Shown one piece after another: positions 9,901-21,499 of a DNA stretch of 64,000 nt. The translations under genes and the position numbers were made by a program. Numbering within the stretch: the stretch's first letter is position 1; each line of letters starts with the position of its first letter. The notes below the pieces were generated by a model that ran no database searches, had not been told where the DNA came from, and worked only from the letters and a program-made list of their open reading frames with translations. This stretch comes from Bimuria novae-zelandiae CBS 107.79 (lineage: Eukaryota > Ascomycota > Dothideomycetes > Pleosporales > Didymosphaeriaceae). Location of the stretch: contig ML976668.1 of the NCBI GenBank assembly GCA_010015655.1, positions 817,734 to 881,733 on the forward strand, in the 5' to 3' direction.

Positions 9901-12085
9901 ACACCTCTCTTAACGCTGCTACTAGTAACACTCCTTGCATAATTAATGGCAGGAGGCAATTAAGCTATACTACCTTAAAGAGTGCAAACAGGGCAGTTGC
10001 AAACAAACCTATAGGCCGTAGCCTTTATAGCAGGCACTAAAGCCAGTAGTAGCGGCAAATACAAAGGCAAGACTCTTAATAAGGCGCAGCTTTAATAAAT
10101 AATTATATTAGGTAAAAAGCTATATTAAAGCGTGCTTCTAGAGCCACCCACATGCCAAAGCAAGCTCGAAGATCACCCTCTCTATAATATATGGAAGGAA
10201 GCAGAACGTTCCCATCTATAGAGCCACAAGGAAATAAAGTCCTAGAGTAAGGTTGCAATCGCTCTAGTGAAAGTGGCAGGCCATTAAATCCTTAACTACA
10301 TGTAGGTATATACCTATAAGTTCGATAAGCATTATTAATTATAAAAGTGCAAGGCAAGACTAGTAGTGCGAGGCAATTAATAGCAGCACCTTACCTTGCA
10401 AGAAACCTACGCCGTAACACTTATAAGATAATTATTCCGCATGCTTATAGCAATTGTAGCTTGTTTCGACCTAGAACTTATTTAACACGACGTTACCAAC
10501 GCGTTTGTCCACGCGAAGCTGGATAAAGAAATCTATATAAAAATGTCTCGCGGCTACTCGCGAGCAGGCACAGTCCTTAAACTACACAAAGCACTATACG
10601 GACTGCGCATATCTCTACTACTCTAGCAAAGAGAGTTCACGTTAACACTCCGTAATATTAGCTTTAAAGCAGTACCCCACGAGCTATACTGCCTTATTAA
10701 GGACAGCATTATTATCTTCTTTTATATAGATAACATTATTATTGCGTATAATAAGTTATAAAAGCAAGCTGCTGAAGCTGCTCTCGCAATAATAAGTACT
10801 AAATTTACACTTACGGGTGGTAAAGACCTGCAGTAGTTTTTAGGAATTAAAATTATTAGGGACCGCTTAAGCAGAATAATCTAGCTTTTATAAGCTTTAT
10901 ATATTAATAAAATATCGCGCCTTATTGATCACTATAAGATTCGCTATAATACCCTAATAGGTCTAATCAAATTGCTCCTAAGGACAGGACTAGCTAGTAA
11001 GGGTGAGATTAATAGATACTAGCGCAAAGTTAGATTAATTCTCTATGCTATAGTTATATCTTAACTAGATATCGCCTTTACAAGCTCCCGATTATCACGA
11101 TTCCTGTCTAACCCAAGCAAAGAGCACTAAGCAGCTACTAACCAAGTTCTCCTTTACCTTGCTAACACTAAATTACTAGGTCTTCAGCTTAGGGGTGTAG
11201 ATACTTTAGAAGTGGCAAGTGACGCATCCTTTGCTAATAACACACTCGACCGTAAGAGCTCGTAAGGATACATTATTAAGCTGTTTAGTAGCCTAATTGC
11301 CTAGAAAGTAAACAAGCAAGATACAGTCACTACATTAATAACTAAAGCTAAATTACTAGCACTATCACAAGTGGCTAAGGAGGCTTTATTTATATCGCGA
11401 TTGCTAAAGGAACTAAAGATTAACCTTAGCGATTCCCTTATTATAATTAATTATAATAATTAGCAAACGATCCGACTTATTACTAAAGAAATTGCTAAGT
11501 TGCAGACCAAGCTCCGTTATGTAAATATCTATAATTATTGGCTGAGACAAGAGGTCGCACTAGGGACAATTAAGGTGGACTATTAATGCTTAGAGGACAT
11601 AGTTACTAATAGACTTATAAAGGCCCTGCCAGTGAACAAATGGAGCAAATTTCTGCATAAACTGGGACTTGAAGATATATTAGACAAGATCACTAATCAA
11701 GAGGTTGCCCTACAGGATCTCCAGTAGAGAATAGAGGCCTTTAAGGTGGAATAATAGACAACTGCGAAGGTCTAGCTTAAGGATAAGCCTAAGCTAAGGG
11801 GGTGTGTCCGATTACATGGCCCTTTGCACACGCAAAGGTAGCTGGCGCAACCCTACACAAAGAGACCTTGCCAGCAGTCTGGTTCATCCGCACAATTCCG
11901 GGCGGGACAAAGGGCAACTCTCCTTAATCAACGGAAATAGATTAGCGTATTAGTGTAAGACGTAAGGATATAAGAGCCTTACATTCTTACAGAAAGAGAG
12001 AACAGAAAAACAACACTTTATACTATAATTTATCTTAATTAATCACCATCTTTTCATCTCATCAGATTACCCCTCCAATCTGACA
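6910..12085 (+). mobile_element. copia retrotransposon M, complete between 5-bp target duplications, with inverted ends
   Basis: The element starts TGTCAGATTA and ends AATCTGACA and is flanked by CCCAG on both sides (6905-6909, 12086-12090), the 5-bp duplication left by a retroviral-type integrase. Comparison with element A confirms the join (host sequence GTCCYAGYGCAGCCTA). A purine tract (11795-11804) precedes a 281-base sequence (11805-12085) beginning TGTCCGATTA that looks like the 3' LTR. No matching 5' LTR exists: the first 26 bases are instead the reverse complement of the last 26 (23 of 26 identical), and gag starts 78 bases into the element. Confidence 0.75.
6988..11760 (+). pseudogene. 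copia Gag-Pol polyprotein of element M, RIP-inactivated
   Basis: A single plus-strand frame can be followed through dozens of TAG/TAA codons. In order: Gag from ATG 6988 (MALSTLRDPTVILTDYTNY, then PWLKQLKTRCQF); a protease region near 8325 (LAILDLGTICYIF); the integrase zinc finger near 8790-8900 (LGYLGP..ALEHL, then CNACGKAKLK); reverse transcriptase near 10440-10760 with FYIDNIIIAY in place of YVDDIIIAY, an Asp-to-Asn change that RIP explains; and RNase H to the C-terminus (KALPVNKWSKFLHKLG, near 11620-11665). This gene order (protease, integrase, RT, RNase H) defines copia. The polyprotein would package, reverse-transcribe and integrate the element; this copy cannot. Confidence 0.8.
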
Positions 12086-12615
12086 CCCAGCATAGCCTAT
12101 ACCTTTAGATCTAAGGTATTTAAGTATAGGTATAGTGTTAAAGAGATTATTATCCTATGTAATATAGAGATTGAGCAGAAAGAGGCACTAGCTAGTAGTA
12201 TTAATAGTAAGTATAAGAGTAATAGTAACTAACTTTATAGAAGTAAAAGCTAGCGCGTTAGCTAGTAGTTTAAGTAAGTTAATATATTCTCTTCCTTTAG
12301 TATAAAATAACTAATTTAACATTACTTTATTATTAGCTAAATACTAGATCTTAAAGCCCTCTAGCGTAGGCTTTATTTTAATTATTATAATTTTACTTAC
12401 CCGCCTAGTAAATCTAATAATTACTTTATTAACGTAGAAATAAATATCTAGGACTTAGTACTTAAAGCTATGCTTGTAGAGCATTTTTAAGAAATTTTAT
12501 ACTCTACTAAATAGTAAATTAAAGCTTTAGTTAACCTTAGTATAGTATAAATACTAAACTAGCTACTACCACCTATCTCTTAATATATAATAATTAATCT
12601 TATGCTAAGGCGCTA

Positions 12616-14462
12616 ACGTGGTTCACCACCGAGCGGGCCAACCCCACCGAGCGGGCCACTTTTTAAAAGTCAGTCTATTGCGAAGCGCCTCCTACAATAC
12701 CACTATAATTTACTATAATTCGCAGAACATAAAAATACTATTTAGACTTATCGCTATTAGATGCATCTATAATTTCTACTGCGCAGGTGCGAGCGTTGTG
12801 GCCAGCTTTGCCGCAACGTCCGCAGCGCCTCTGTCCACGCACCCTCTTTGCAGACTCTTCACCCTCCTTTTGCCCACTACTATCCTTTTTAGCCATTAAA
12901 TTAACTACCTCTTTTACTATAAGTGTCTTAGCTGCCTGAATATACTTCCTCTTTTAACTTTTTACCTCTATTACTATCTTTACTACCTTATAAAGCCTTA
13001 TTATTTCTTATTGTATTAATACTGTTTTATGCCCTATTAATGCAACACTTTTATTAAGCTGCTTAACAGCTCTAAGAAGCGGAGAAACTAGTAAATCTCT
13101 ATACTTTTATATACGCTTATAAACTAGCGTTAACTAAGCCTCTATCTTGCGGAGGTTGCTTAGTATTTTTAATTTCTATAGGGTATCCTCTGCGTTAGGT
13201 AGAGTTAGCGTACGAAGAACTATATTAAGTCTTAATAACACCGCCTCTAGGTCGTGTAGGACTAATCTAGCGCCTCTAAAGCCTGCGTAGATATTCGCCT
13301 TTATTATTGCCTTCTTAAAAGCTACTTTAAAGGCTAGTAGAAAGGCCTCCTTCTTAATTTACTTAGTGCCGTACCGTGCTAAGCTACTAATCTTATTACT
13401 GTACGCCCGCTTTAAAGGCGAAAAATAACCCATATTAAGTGGCTGCAAGAGGTGTAATAAGTGTAAAGGTATATAGAGAATAATAATCTTCTGTTCCTTA
13501 TAGTATTTATGGAATTCGTGTGAGCAGTGGCTCTTGTAACTATCTATAATTAGTAGCTAGTGTGCACCCAAACTACGCGCCTTAGTATAGGTATTAAAGT
13601 GCCTTAGCTAGGTAAGGCTAAGCTTGTTTAACGTCTAGCTATTAGGACTAACTTTAATAACCTAGTCTTAGGGTAGATTGTAGAACTAGGACGTGATTAG
13701 AATCTTGCTAAGAAAGATAAGAAAGGGTAGCAGAGCCTAGCCTTTAGCGCTAACACCCTAGATATTAGTAACCTACCTATAATTACTAGGTTAAATCTTC
13801 TTTAGGTTGCTTCGCTTTTTAGAGCCTGTAAAGACTATCTAACCCTGTATTACCCCTATTATAAAGCCTGTCTCGTCGAAGTTATACGTGTCGTTATCAG
13901 CAATACCGTACTTAGCCTTAGTATTAGTAACTAGCTCGAACTAGGGTGTTATAATACGTAGATCTTTGTTTAGGGCTTGCTAATAATTATATAGATAGCT
14001 CTTTTAAAGCTTAATTTCTAGCGTATGCGTCTTAAGCCTGTCTATCTAGTGCTTGCTAACAGGCTATCCACCGCGCTTAGTAAGTAAATTATTAGCTATA
14101 TCTTAGACTATATCCCTTGTTGCACCTATTTCTCGCTAGTTAAGCTTAAGTATACGTTAGACTAGAGCCTCCTCCTCTAGCTTAGTTAGCTTTTTTAAGT
14201 TAGGCTTGCGATCGCGTCAAGAGAGGGCTCCTTAGCGTTATTATTATACTATTATTTAAGGCACGCTAAAGGCTATAATAACGCGTCTTTTACTCTTATT
14301 ATAATCTTTAATTATAGCTTAGATAGTAAGCTATAGTGCGCTTTTAGTATAAGGTTGTTACGCGTTATGTTGTGATGGCATTATAGTATAAGCTAGAGGT
14401 GGGCTGCATTTAGCAAAGTTGGCCCGCTCGGTGGGGTTGGCCCGCTTAGTGGTGAACCACGT
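12616..14462 (-). mobile_element. pogo/Fot1-like DNA transposon F (1.85 kb) inserted in element B
   Basis: The ends are inverted repeats of about 43 bases starting ACGTGGTTCACCAC, each with two copies of a CGAGCGGGCC motif 18 bases apart. The flanks are TA (12614-12615 and 14463-14464), the target duplication of the Tc1-mariner superfamily. Removing the element restores continuous similarity to piggyBac element A. Transposase is on the minus strand. The repeats are almost free of RIP while the interior is damaged. Confidence 0.85.
12780..14385 (-). pseudogene. pogo/Fot1-type transposase with C-terminal zinc knuckle, RIP-inactivated
   Basis: The minus-strand frame starts near 14385 (MPSQHNA) and has an N-terminal DNA-binding region with KPNLKKLTKLEEEALV. 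The first catalytic Asp block is DTYNFDETGFIIG (near 13870-13900) and the second is LLIIDSYKSHCSHEF (near 13540). A third-block candidate is LLQPLNMGYFSPLKRAYS (near 13430), with Asn where Asp is expected. A CX2CX4HX4C zinc knuckle follows at the C-terminus (CGRCGKAGHNARTC, about 12790-12830). Many Gln and Trp positions are stops. The protein would bind the terminal repeats and catalyse cut-and-paste transposition at TA. The last 90 or so codons are still open, which creates spurious open frames on the opposite strand. Confidence 0.75.
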
Positions 14463-15032
14463 TATCCTATAAAGTATTTCTTAATATTTAATAAGTAAGG
14501 GCTCTTCGTAGACGTCTATATAAATAATAATTGCAAGATAGGTATAGAGCTCTATTATAAATATAGGCTTCTAGATATGGTAGGTAGGCGTTAGAGAGAG
14601 CTTATTACGGAGCCTTTTAGCGTGCTAATTTGTATAGTGTACGATTTAGTTAAGGATACCTGCTTTAAAAAAGAGGTTAAATAATACTATAGGCAAGTCT
14701 ATATCTACACTTTTAGATATTAGCGTAGCTTCTAATTTACGTAGATTAACAATTTCTAGAGGTTCTACTTAGATAGAGGCTTAGTTAGTAGGTTAGGCAA
14801 AATATTAGCTTTCTAGCTATAGATTATAGATTTTACGAAGTCGGAATCGTTGCTTAATGGCCCTACACGTTTTAGCATAATCGCAAATGCAAGAAAGTAC
14901 AAAATATGCGTATTTTGGCTAGTAAACAATATTTGCTAACTTCACGATACATGTTTTTGTGTTGCAGAGCATTATCATCCGATTGGCCAACAGGTGGCCC
15001 GTGCAAGGGCGCTTTCAGCTATGCGGGGGATA

Positions 15033-15410
15033 CGCCATCGCCTCTCTCCACAAACGTCAGACTTAGACTTTGGGAACGTGGTGGAGTGATGCGCAGCTGA
15101 TGGACGCCATGAACTCACTGACGCATAGGTAGCTGGCTCTCAGCCGGGCGATCCAGTGATGAGGTATTGACCCGCTTTTCACTTCTTTGACGCCACTGTC
15201 GTCGGCGGATTCATTTGAAGTTTGCATGCCAGACGTGTCCTTATAGTACGATCTATCCTATTCATTGCATTCCAGGTTTTTGTTTACCGCACTTCTTGGT
15301 CTCCATCACGTCTGTCAAGTCTAGTAATCTCTAGCGAGTAGAGGTACATCAGCCACTGATCCTTTGCTGCTACAGTCTAAGTACCTCTACATCAGCGGCG
15401 CTTAGCTACC
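15033..15410 (+). promoter_or_regulatory. upstream region of the aquaporin gene
   Basis: About 380 bases of normal composition between the end of piggyBac element B and the aquaporin start. No reading frame here looks real. It presumably holds the promoter and 5' leader: AG-rich and CT-rich stretches and CTACAGTCTAAG lie shortly before the ATG. No specific binding site can be named. Confidence 0.4.
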
Positions 15411-16671
15411 ATGACTCACAACATCCTACCGCTCCACAAGAAGGATGGGCCGCCCCGACGAGCAAATGGCCATGTTCCGAATGGAAGGCATCATCATACC
15501 CATAGCACGAGCGAAGCACAACGACGGGCTTCGCGACTCGGCATATCCAACAAATGGCGCAAAGAGCTCGTGGCGGCATCTGCGGAATTTGCGGGGACAT
15601 TCATGTTCCTCTTCCTCGCATTTGGAGGAACCCAGGTCGCCAACTCGGGAGCCGCGGCTGAGAATATTGGCGAGGGGCAACAAAGCAGCGGAAATAACTG
15701 TATATGCCAAGCGCCCAACACAAGTGTGTTGCTGTACATCAGCTTGATCTTTGGATTCAGCCTGATGGTCAATGTATGGGTGTTTTTCCGGGTCAGCGGA
15801 GGACTGTTCAACCCCGCCGTAAGTCATTGCTACCTCGTCCAATTATTGCCTAGCACACAAAATACTGATGAGCGTGAAGGTAACATTGGGTCTTTACTTA
15901 GTGGGAGCCCTTACGTCGACCCGTGCCACACTTTGCTTCTTTTCACAAATGTTGGCAGGAATGGCTGCTGCAGGCGTCGTGTCTGCAATCCTCCCCGGCC
16001 CCTTGAATGTCAGCACGACGCTTGGCTCTGGCACCACTATCGCGCAGGGGGTGTTCCTTGAGATGTTCCTCTCATCCCTTCTCGTCTTCACCATCTTCAT
16101 GCTCGCCACCGAGAAACACAAGTCGACCTTTCTCGCCCCTATCGGCATTGGCCTCGCGCTTTTCGTAGCCGAACTCGTAGGCGTGTTCTACACAGGCGGC
16201 TCGCTGAACCCAACAAGGTCATTCGGACCCTGTGTCGTCACGCGCAGTTTCCCAGGCTACCACTATATTTACTGGTTCGGCCCCTTGATGGGAACGCTGC
16301 TGGCATATGGCATGTACCGTTTTGTTAAGAGCGTGGAGTACGAAACCGTGAACTCGGGTCAAGACTTCGACGACCATGAAGCCGCCCTGTTCAATCCGCC
16401 TGACGACCCAGAAAGCAAGGAGCAAGTGGAGCGTCCGAATATGGCAGCTATCAAGGCCCGCGAGGCTATCGATGAAGCCGTGCAAAAAGCGAGTCGGTCA
16501 AGTAGCGAGAGTGGCGAGCGCCTTGAACAATTCGATAGCATAGATAGGAGACTCTCGGTTGAGCATCGCACATCGCCCACGCTCGTGGACCAGCCATCTG
16601 TAGGGCCGGGTTCGCAATCGCTTCATCTACAGCGCACTGGCCATACGGGAAATACTATAGAGGACGGATGA
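15411..16671 (+). CDS. aquaporin (MIP family), water-channel type
   Basis: Exon 1 is 15411-15818, the intron 15819-15879 (61 bases, GTAAGT...AAG), exon 2 15880-16671; 399 residues. The intron splits the first signature loop exactly after Asn134-Pro-Ala, and the join reads SGGLFNPAVTLGLYL. The second signature is GGSLNPTRSFGP (Asn246-Pro-Thr-Arg249), with Thr instead of the usual Ala. Hydrophobic segments lie at about residues 53-75 and 103-125 before the first signature, with four more after it. The second half lacks the Asp that follows NPAR in glycerol facilitators, so water transport is more likely than glycerol. Both tails are long and hydrophilic; the C-terminal tail of about 110 residues is Ser- and Glu-rich. 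It would sit in the plasma or an internal membrane as a tetramer. No RIP-type stops, although piggyBac element B ends about 380 bases upstream. Confidence 0.9.
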
Positions 16672-16798
16672 TAATCTGCTATCTTGTAATTTCGTTGCTT
16701 AGCGAGCGTCATACCCTTAGGGGCACATTAGGGTACGTATATCTATAGCGGCCTTGAATTTCGTCTTAATCTATCATTTCAAATCTCCAACCCGGTGT

Positions 16799-17765
16799 TT
16801 AGAACGGCCACCTCCACCAGCTAAATCGAAACCCGCTATATCTCCTCGGTCTGGCTGTTCTCCGTCTCTGCCCATCATCGCCCAAACCCATCATATCCCT
16901 CAAGCCAACGTTCAGCTTCCCACGCTCTCTACCAATTTCATTAGTATCCTTCTCGAAATGCGATATCCACTCCTCAAAGAAGTGTCTAGTCACATCCGTT
17001 CCCTCTCCCCCCAGCTCACCCATCGCCAGCTCGACCCCATGCATTTCTTCCCATTTCTTATCAGCCCTCTGACCCAACTCTTTTTCCAAAAGTTGCCCTA
17101 CAGAGGTCTACACAAGCGACTTCCCTTCATCCACAGCCTCCCTCAACAAATCGAACACCAGCTCGTCCGCATCATACCCATTCACAAGCCCCTCAACGAT
17201 ACGCGACGCACTCGCCAGTGATCCATTCCACCTCTGCATCTTCGTGCCTCCGTTCAACAGTGCACTAAACCACTCCTCATTCTCCCACAGATTCCACTCC
17301 AGCTTAACCTGCGCTGTGAGGATGCACCTCCGTTCACTTACTCGTCACGACAGTCACGCCAGCGGAGTTCTGCATCCCGACTAGTCGCTCAAGAAGACGT
17401 ATCAACATCCCACCAGACCGTGTCGGCGTGCTAGTAACAGGCTGGAAGTACACAACGCCCACAAGAGGAGTCCGTGTGCGGTGGCGGGCGTCAAAAGTAC
17501 ACATCCAAGTCGCAATCTCGCGGAACGTGCTGGACAGCGAGCAGATCGGCGCAGGGAGGCCAGGGGTGTCGATTAAGAGGACACTTTGCCCGTTGGGTAG
17601 CTCGGTGGCGTAGGATGCTACTCTTGCGGTTGGAAAGGGCGCGATAGGGCAAGAGGGAAAGGAATAAGGGAGCAAAAGTGTGCTTGGTGGTGGGGCAGAG
17701 GTGTGAGATGAAGGTGCTTTTTCCAGCGTCTAGGGGGCCGAGGAGGAGGATTGCTACGATGCTAT
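16799..17765 (-). pseudogene. AIG1/IRG-like P-loop GTPase, broken
   Basis: On the minus strand a Walker A motif is clear near 17720 (GPLDAGKSTF), then, in another frame, the G3 motif in SVLLIDTPGLPAP (near 17580), then a likely G4 motif VVTSK (near 17340). A third frame carries the helical C-terminal part (KLEWNLWENEEWF, then KELGQRADKKWEE) to a stop at 16799. A short intron with GTAAGT after the G4 motif could join the last two frames, though only about 30 bases would be removed. No splice signals explain the shift between Walker A and G3, where the expected G2 region is also missing. An in-frame TAG (near 17113) interrupts the C-terminal part. I conclude it is a decayed gene of the fungal small-GTPase family that contains DTPG-type septin/AIG1-like members. 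The cellular role of these proteins is not known. Confidence 0.6.
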
Positions 17766-18180
17766 CGTTGCTAGGTGGTTACCAAGCAATGTTGGAGTTA
17801 TATAGGTTTCAGATATTTGGGTAGTATTCATTATGTTGGGAGACTTGGGCAGGGCTTTGTGGGCTTAATAGGGGAAGAGTTGGGCTTACGGTGGAGGCTT
17901 CGCCTTAGGGTCTGGTCTGGGCGTCGATTTGGTGGGCCAGAGAGGCCACGAAAGGGGCCTCAGGCGGATGGAAGAAGTCATTTTAAGGGTGTTTTGGTAT
18001 AGGATTGGCTTGTGGATAACAAGATCCAGTCGACGATAGTTCGCGATATACGCTCTTGGGGTATTCGTTTGGGTGGAAAGTCGCATCGCATCAGGCGTAG
18101 AGGGTGACAAATAGGGCGCATACTGCAAACATTATCCTACTTGCCATAACACAGGATCATAGATTATTGTTCAGAATTCT
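17766..18180. other. intergenic region between two pseudogenes
   Basis: Normal composition. Short frames on both strands (for example 17775-18002) show no recognisable sequence. Missing first exons of the GTPase gene (minus) or of the MYND gene (plus) could lie here, but I see no supported model. Confidence 0.4.
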
Positions 18181-19098
18181 GTGGAGAACGTCCACGACTG
18201 CGACCTAGATGAGCCATTGTGCGACATATGCCTTAAGGCGGCGACAATACTTTGCCTAAGCTGCAGACAGAGCCGTTATTGCTCAGATGAGTGTAACGAT
18301 GCAGCCAACATAACACACATGCTACTATGAAGTAGAGCTCAAAACTTCACGCATGATAAACGCCCCAGCTCTAACCACCGGCGCGCCATCTACTTTCTCG
18401 AGGTCCCTCGTTTCATTTTGCTCGGATTTGGACCAAAGCATCCAAATTTGAGTACTCCAGACGATGGTCGCGTGTTTCCCAAGCTGCGGTACAGGTTCAA
18501 CAAACTGCAGCACAAGCAACTGAAGGACCTCCCATACTTTGATGAACCTGGCATGGAAGATATTGTCATTAATGTCGTTACCAAGTGTGTTATCGCATCC
18601 GAGAGAAAGAAGCACATCCGAATGCGCTACCGGGACAACTACGTCAACGATGGCTCGAAGCAAACCATAGCCCTTGACACTGTCGTCAATTTTACGTCGC
18701 CATATGTCCAAGACTAGAGAGGTCCACTGGTGTTCCATGGTATTCAGAGCGATTACCAAGCTGCCTTGGACCTTGACACTACCGATTTCCAACACATCAT
18801 CGACTTTCTCAATACGATCAAAGCTCCAGTGCATGTGGAGGACAGGGAAAAATCTCTCGAGGAGTTGCACAGGAATATGGCTAAGTGGACTCCAAGGCAC
18901 AAGCAAAAGGCGCTCACGCCAGCTCAATTGAAGGAGGTGAAGCGGATCCGAGCAGCAATAGCCAACAAGGAAATTATCCTATATGAAAATGGTCGCAAGG
19001 TTGAGAAAGACGAGATGAAGGCTCGTATGAACACGAAGCTACAGCAGTATGGAATCCCTCCGATTCGCTTTGATGAGCATGGACGAGCAATGCGATGA
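18181..19098 (+). pseudogene. MYND-type zinc finger protein, two premature stops
   Basis: The plus-strand frame opens with a MYND-like cysteine pattern (CDICLKAATILC, then CRQSRYCSDEC, then a His in ITHM), a protein-interaction zinc finger. A TGA follows immediately, then a long open stretch in the same frame (IYFLEVPRFILLGFGP, then LPYFDEPGMEDIVINVV, then FTSPYVQD), then a TAG, then GPLVFHGIQSDYQAAL to a natural stop at 19098. Both stops are one G-to-A step from a Trp codon (TGG), as in RIP. The last third is a charged region with ALTPAQLKEVKRIRAAI. No upstream ATG is in frame, so the first exon is lost or unrecognised. Fungal MYND proteins of this layout are mostly uncharacterised. Confidence 0.7.
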
Positions 19099-19786
19099 TC
19101 ATTCCCTCGACAACAATCTGTGGCAGGCACAGTTCCACACTTTGGCTTCGATGGCTTCTTGTATCTTTGGGAGAATATAGTACAGACACGCATCGATCGT
19201 TCAAAAACACGATTGTTCTAGACTAAGACTAAAACATTATGGCCTAGTCCACTTCGAATTGTGTGGCATGTTACTGTTCTATGATTACATATTAGACAAG
19301 TGTTGCTGGCGCCAGCCATTATTGTAGGGGTGATTGTCCCTTTAGACTGACACAGCATCTCGCATAGCCAGTGCCAGATTCGAGATTCGAAACTATAGTA
19401 ATATCTCGATCAGCTTCAATCTAACCTATGTGTGTGGCTAGAGCGAGCGGTTTTCCTGGTGCAGCCTAAAGCATAAATTATACTGATTCGTTGCGGAGGC
19501 CCACGGGGTAATAAGGCCCCAAAAAAGTCAGAGAACACAGACTTATGAATGTGCCCAACTGAGGTCCCCAAATCGTTTTGCTAAGCGTGCAGCCGAAACC
19601 ATGCGACAGTGAACTTTCTGCTTGCATAACAATTAGAGTAAATGTTTCCAGTAGAAGGTACTTCCCGGCGACACTCATTTGCTACTGTGCCATGAACGTT
19701 CCACGTTTGCAGATCATGTGATAGGCTTGAAAAGCAGCTGCCCGTGTTCGCGCTATCAGAAGCTACTCCAGGTTCGGTTTCGTGTA
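19099..19786. other. intergenic region, no gene seen
   Basis: Normal to slightly AT-rich sequence between the MYND pseudogene and the first transposon of the nest. Short open frames on the minus strand (19478-19799) have no recognisable sequence. Confidence 0.5.
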
Positions 19787-21166
19787 AGCTAGCGTACAAG
19801 AATCATGATCACTCGGTGTTTCTAATCACCCTACCAAAACGCGACACCTGCACAAAGCACGCGATATCTTAACAACACTGCTTATAATTACTATTAATTA
19901 TATATAAATGTAAATGCTATAGCTATTATAGCTATCCTAAATATTTGTAAAATACTTAATATAATAAATTTTTATTATTTTACTAGTAAAGCTTTAGTTA
20001 CGCGTATAGCTTCATTAATACTTTGTACTTTTATAAAATATTAATTTAGGTCTACTTAAACGTGCTTATATTAACGCTAAAAAATTTTTTTTGCTACTAC
20101 TTAAGTTTTTTTTTGGCCTAAGCACTTATATTTCTAGCCACTAGGGCCTTACCTACTTTTTATAAGAGTAGCTAGATCGTACGGCCTTAATTATCAATAC
20201 TTTAGACGCTACGCTTCGCTATATAGAAATTATAAGCACTCTAGGGAGTAGAGAAAAAGTCCTAGAGCTATTACTAAGGCTACTACTAGCGTGTAGGCAT
20301 AGTAGGCCACTAAGAGACCTATAACGAGCTAAGCACGTAATTAATATTTAATAGGTAAATGCTTAATACTTACTATCCAGCTTAAATTATCCTGTTTATA
20401 AAGCCATTTTTTAATAACGTGTTTTATAAGCGAGCGGCCCATACAAGCGAGCGGCCCACCCCACCAACTTTTTGCAGCACATAAACTTCTACCTACTATG
20501 GCGCCCCCAATTCAGGCCTAACTAGCCTCTGCTGAGGCTGATATACATCTTACAATCTTAGCTATTAATTAAAACCAAATTTAGTCTGTAAAAGGTGCAG
20601 CACATATATTTACTATTTTCTAAATAACGCTCTAACGCTAACGCGCTGGAATTACTACGCGACGTAATTACTAGCCTAAATTAAAGAAGCTTACTAAGAT
20701 AGAAGAGGAGGTAATTATTAGGCATATACTTAACCTAGATTCGCGAGGATTTCCGCCCACGCTAAGTGCTGTGCAAGATATAGCAGATAAGCTACTCGCT
20801 AAGCAAGGCGCTAGACAGGTTGGCAAGCAGTAGCCGCGCAACTTTATTAAGTAAATAGATTATCTTACTACACGATTTAATTAACCGTATAATTGGCAGA
20901 GAGCTCTATGTAAGGATCTAGATACTAAGCTAGCGCATATAGTTCCTGCGCACATAGGGTTCCTGCGCACCGCGCTAGAACACCCCACCTGCACAAAACA
21001 CGCGATTTCTCAGCAACGCTGCTTACAATTGCTATTAACTATATATAGATTTAAGCGCTGCAGCTACTATAGCTATAGTAGCTATTTTTAAGGTGCTTAG
21101 TATAGTAGATTTTTATTACTTAGCTACTAAAGCTTCAGCTGCGCGTATAGCCTCCCTAATACTCTT

Positions 21167-21285
21167 TGTCAGTGGGAGTGCCTACTGTGGTGTTGTTGGC
21201 CTGAGCGCCTCACGTGACCTCGGTTAGCGCACTGTATATAGTCTCACTCGATAGCTTTAATACACTTTAAGCTCTCCGTTCGACA
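21167..21285 (+). repeat. 5' LTR of element E
   Basis: 119 bases, TG...CA ends, 118 of 119 identical by eye to 22285-22403. It contains a TATATAG motif at the position expected for a promoter. Confidence 0.85.
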
Positions 21286-21499
21286 GGTTATGAGCCCTTC
21301 AACCGCTACAGACAGCAGCTAGTCTCGCTATCGACGCTGCGCCTTAGCTCTTCTCTCCTATCGACATCGTCAACCCTTAGGGACACAGTCCCGGCGGTGA
21401 GCTTCCGCTGCTGGCGCGTTAGACCAGCACCCACGACATCAAAAAAAGGCGAAGTCGTTACACGATCGCCTGAACGAGTTTTCAAGCACCTGCGATTCC

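Larger units (their letters stand above)
6465..15032 (-). mobile_element. piggyBac-like element B, 5'-truncated and split by two insertions
   Basis: Three pieces of this element (6465-6909, 12086-12615, 14463-15032) align in order and orientation with element A at about 4760-5220, 5215-5735 and 5735-6306. The first gap holds a copia element flanked by CCCAG, the second a pogo element flanked by TA. The right end (14993-15032) is a diverged copy of the 39-bp terminal repeat, ending GCGGGGGATA. The left end is missing. The coding remains on the minus strand are far more degraded than in A, so B is older or has been through more RIP. Confidence 0.7.

Noticed and set aside
15426..15842. Long minus-strand frames opposite the aquaporin
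   Set aside because: Shadows of the aquaporin coding strand, without recognisable sequence.
18325..18927. 200-codon open frame on the minus strand
   Set aside because: Antisense to the MYND gene, whose plus-strand frame has a recognisable zinc finger and coherent sequence on both sides of its stops.
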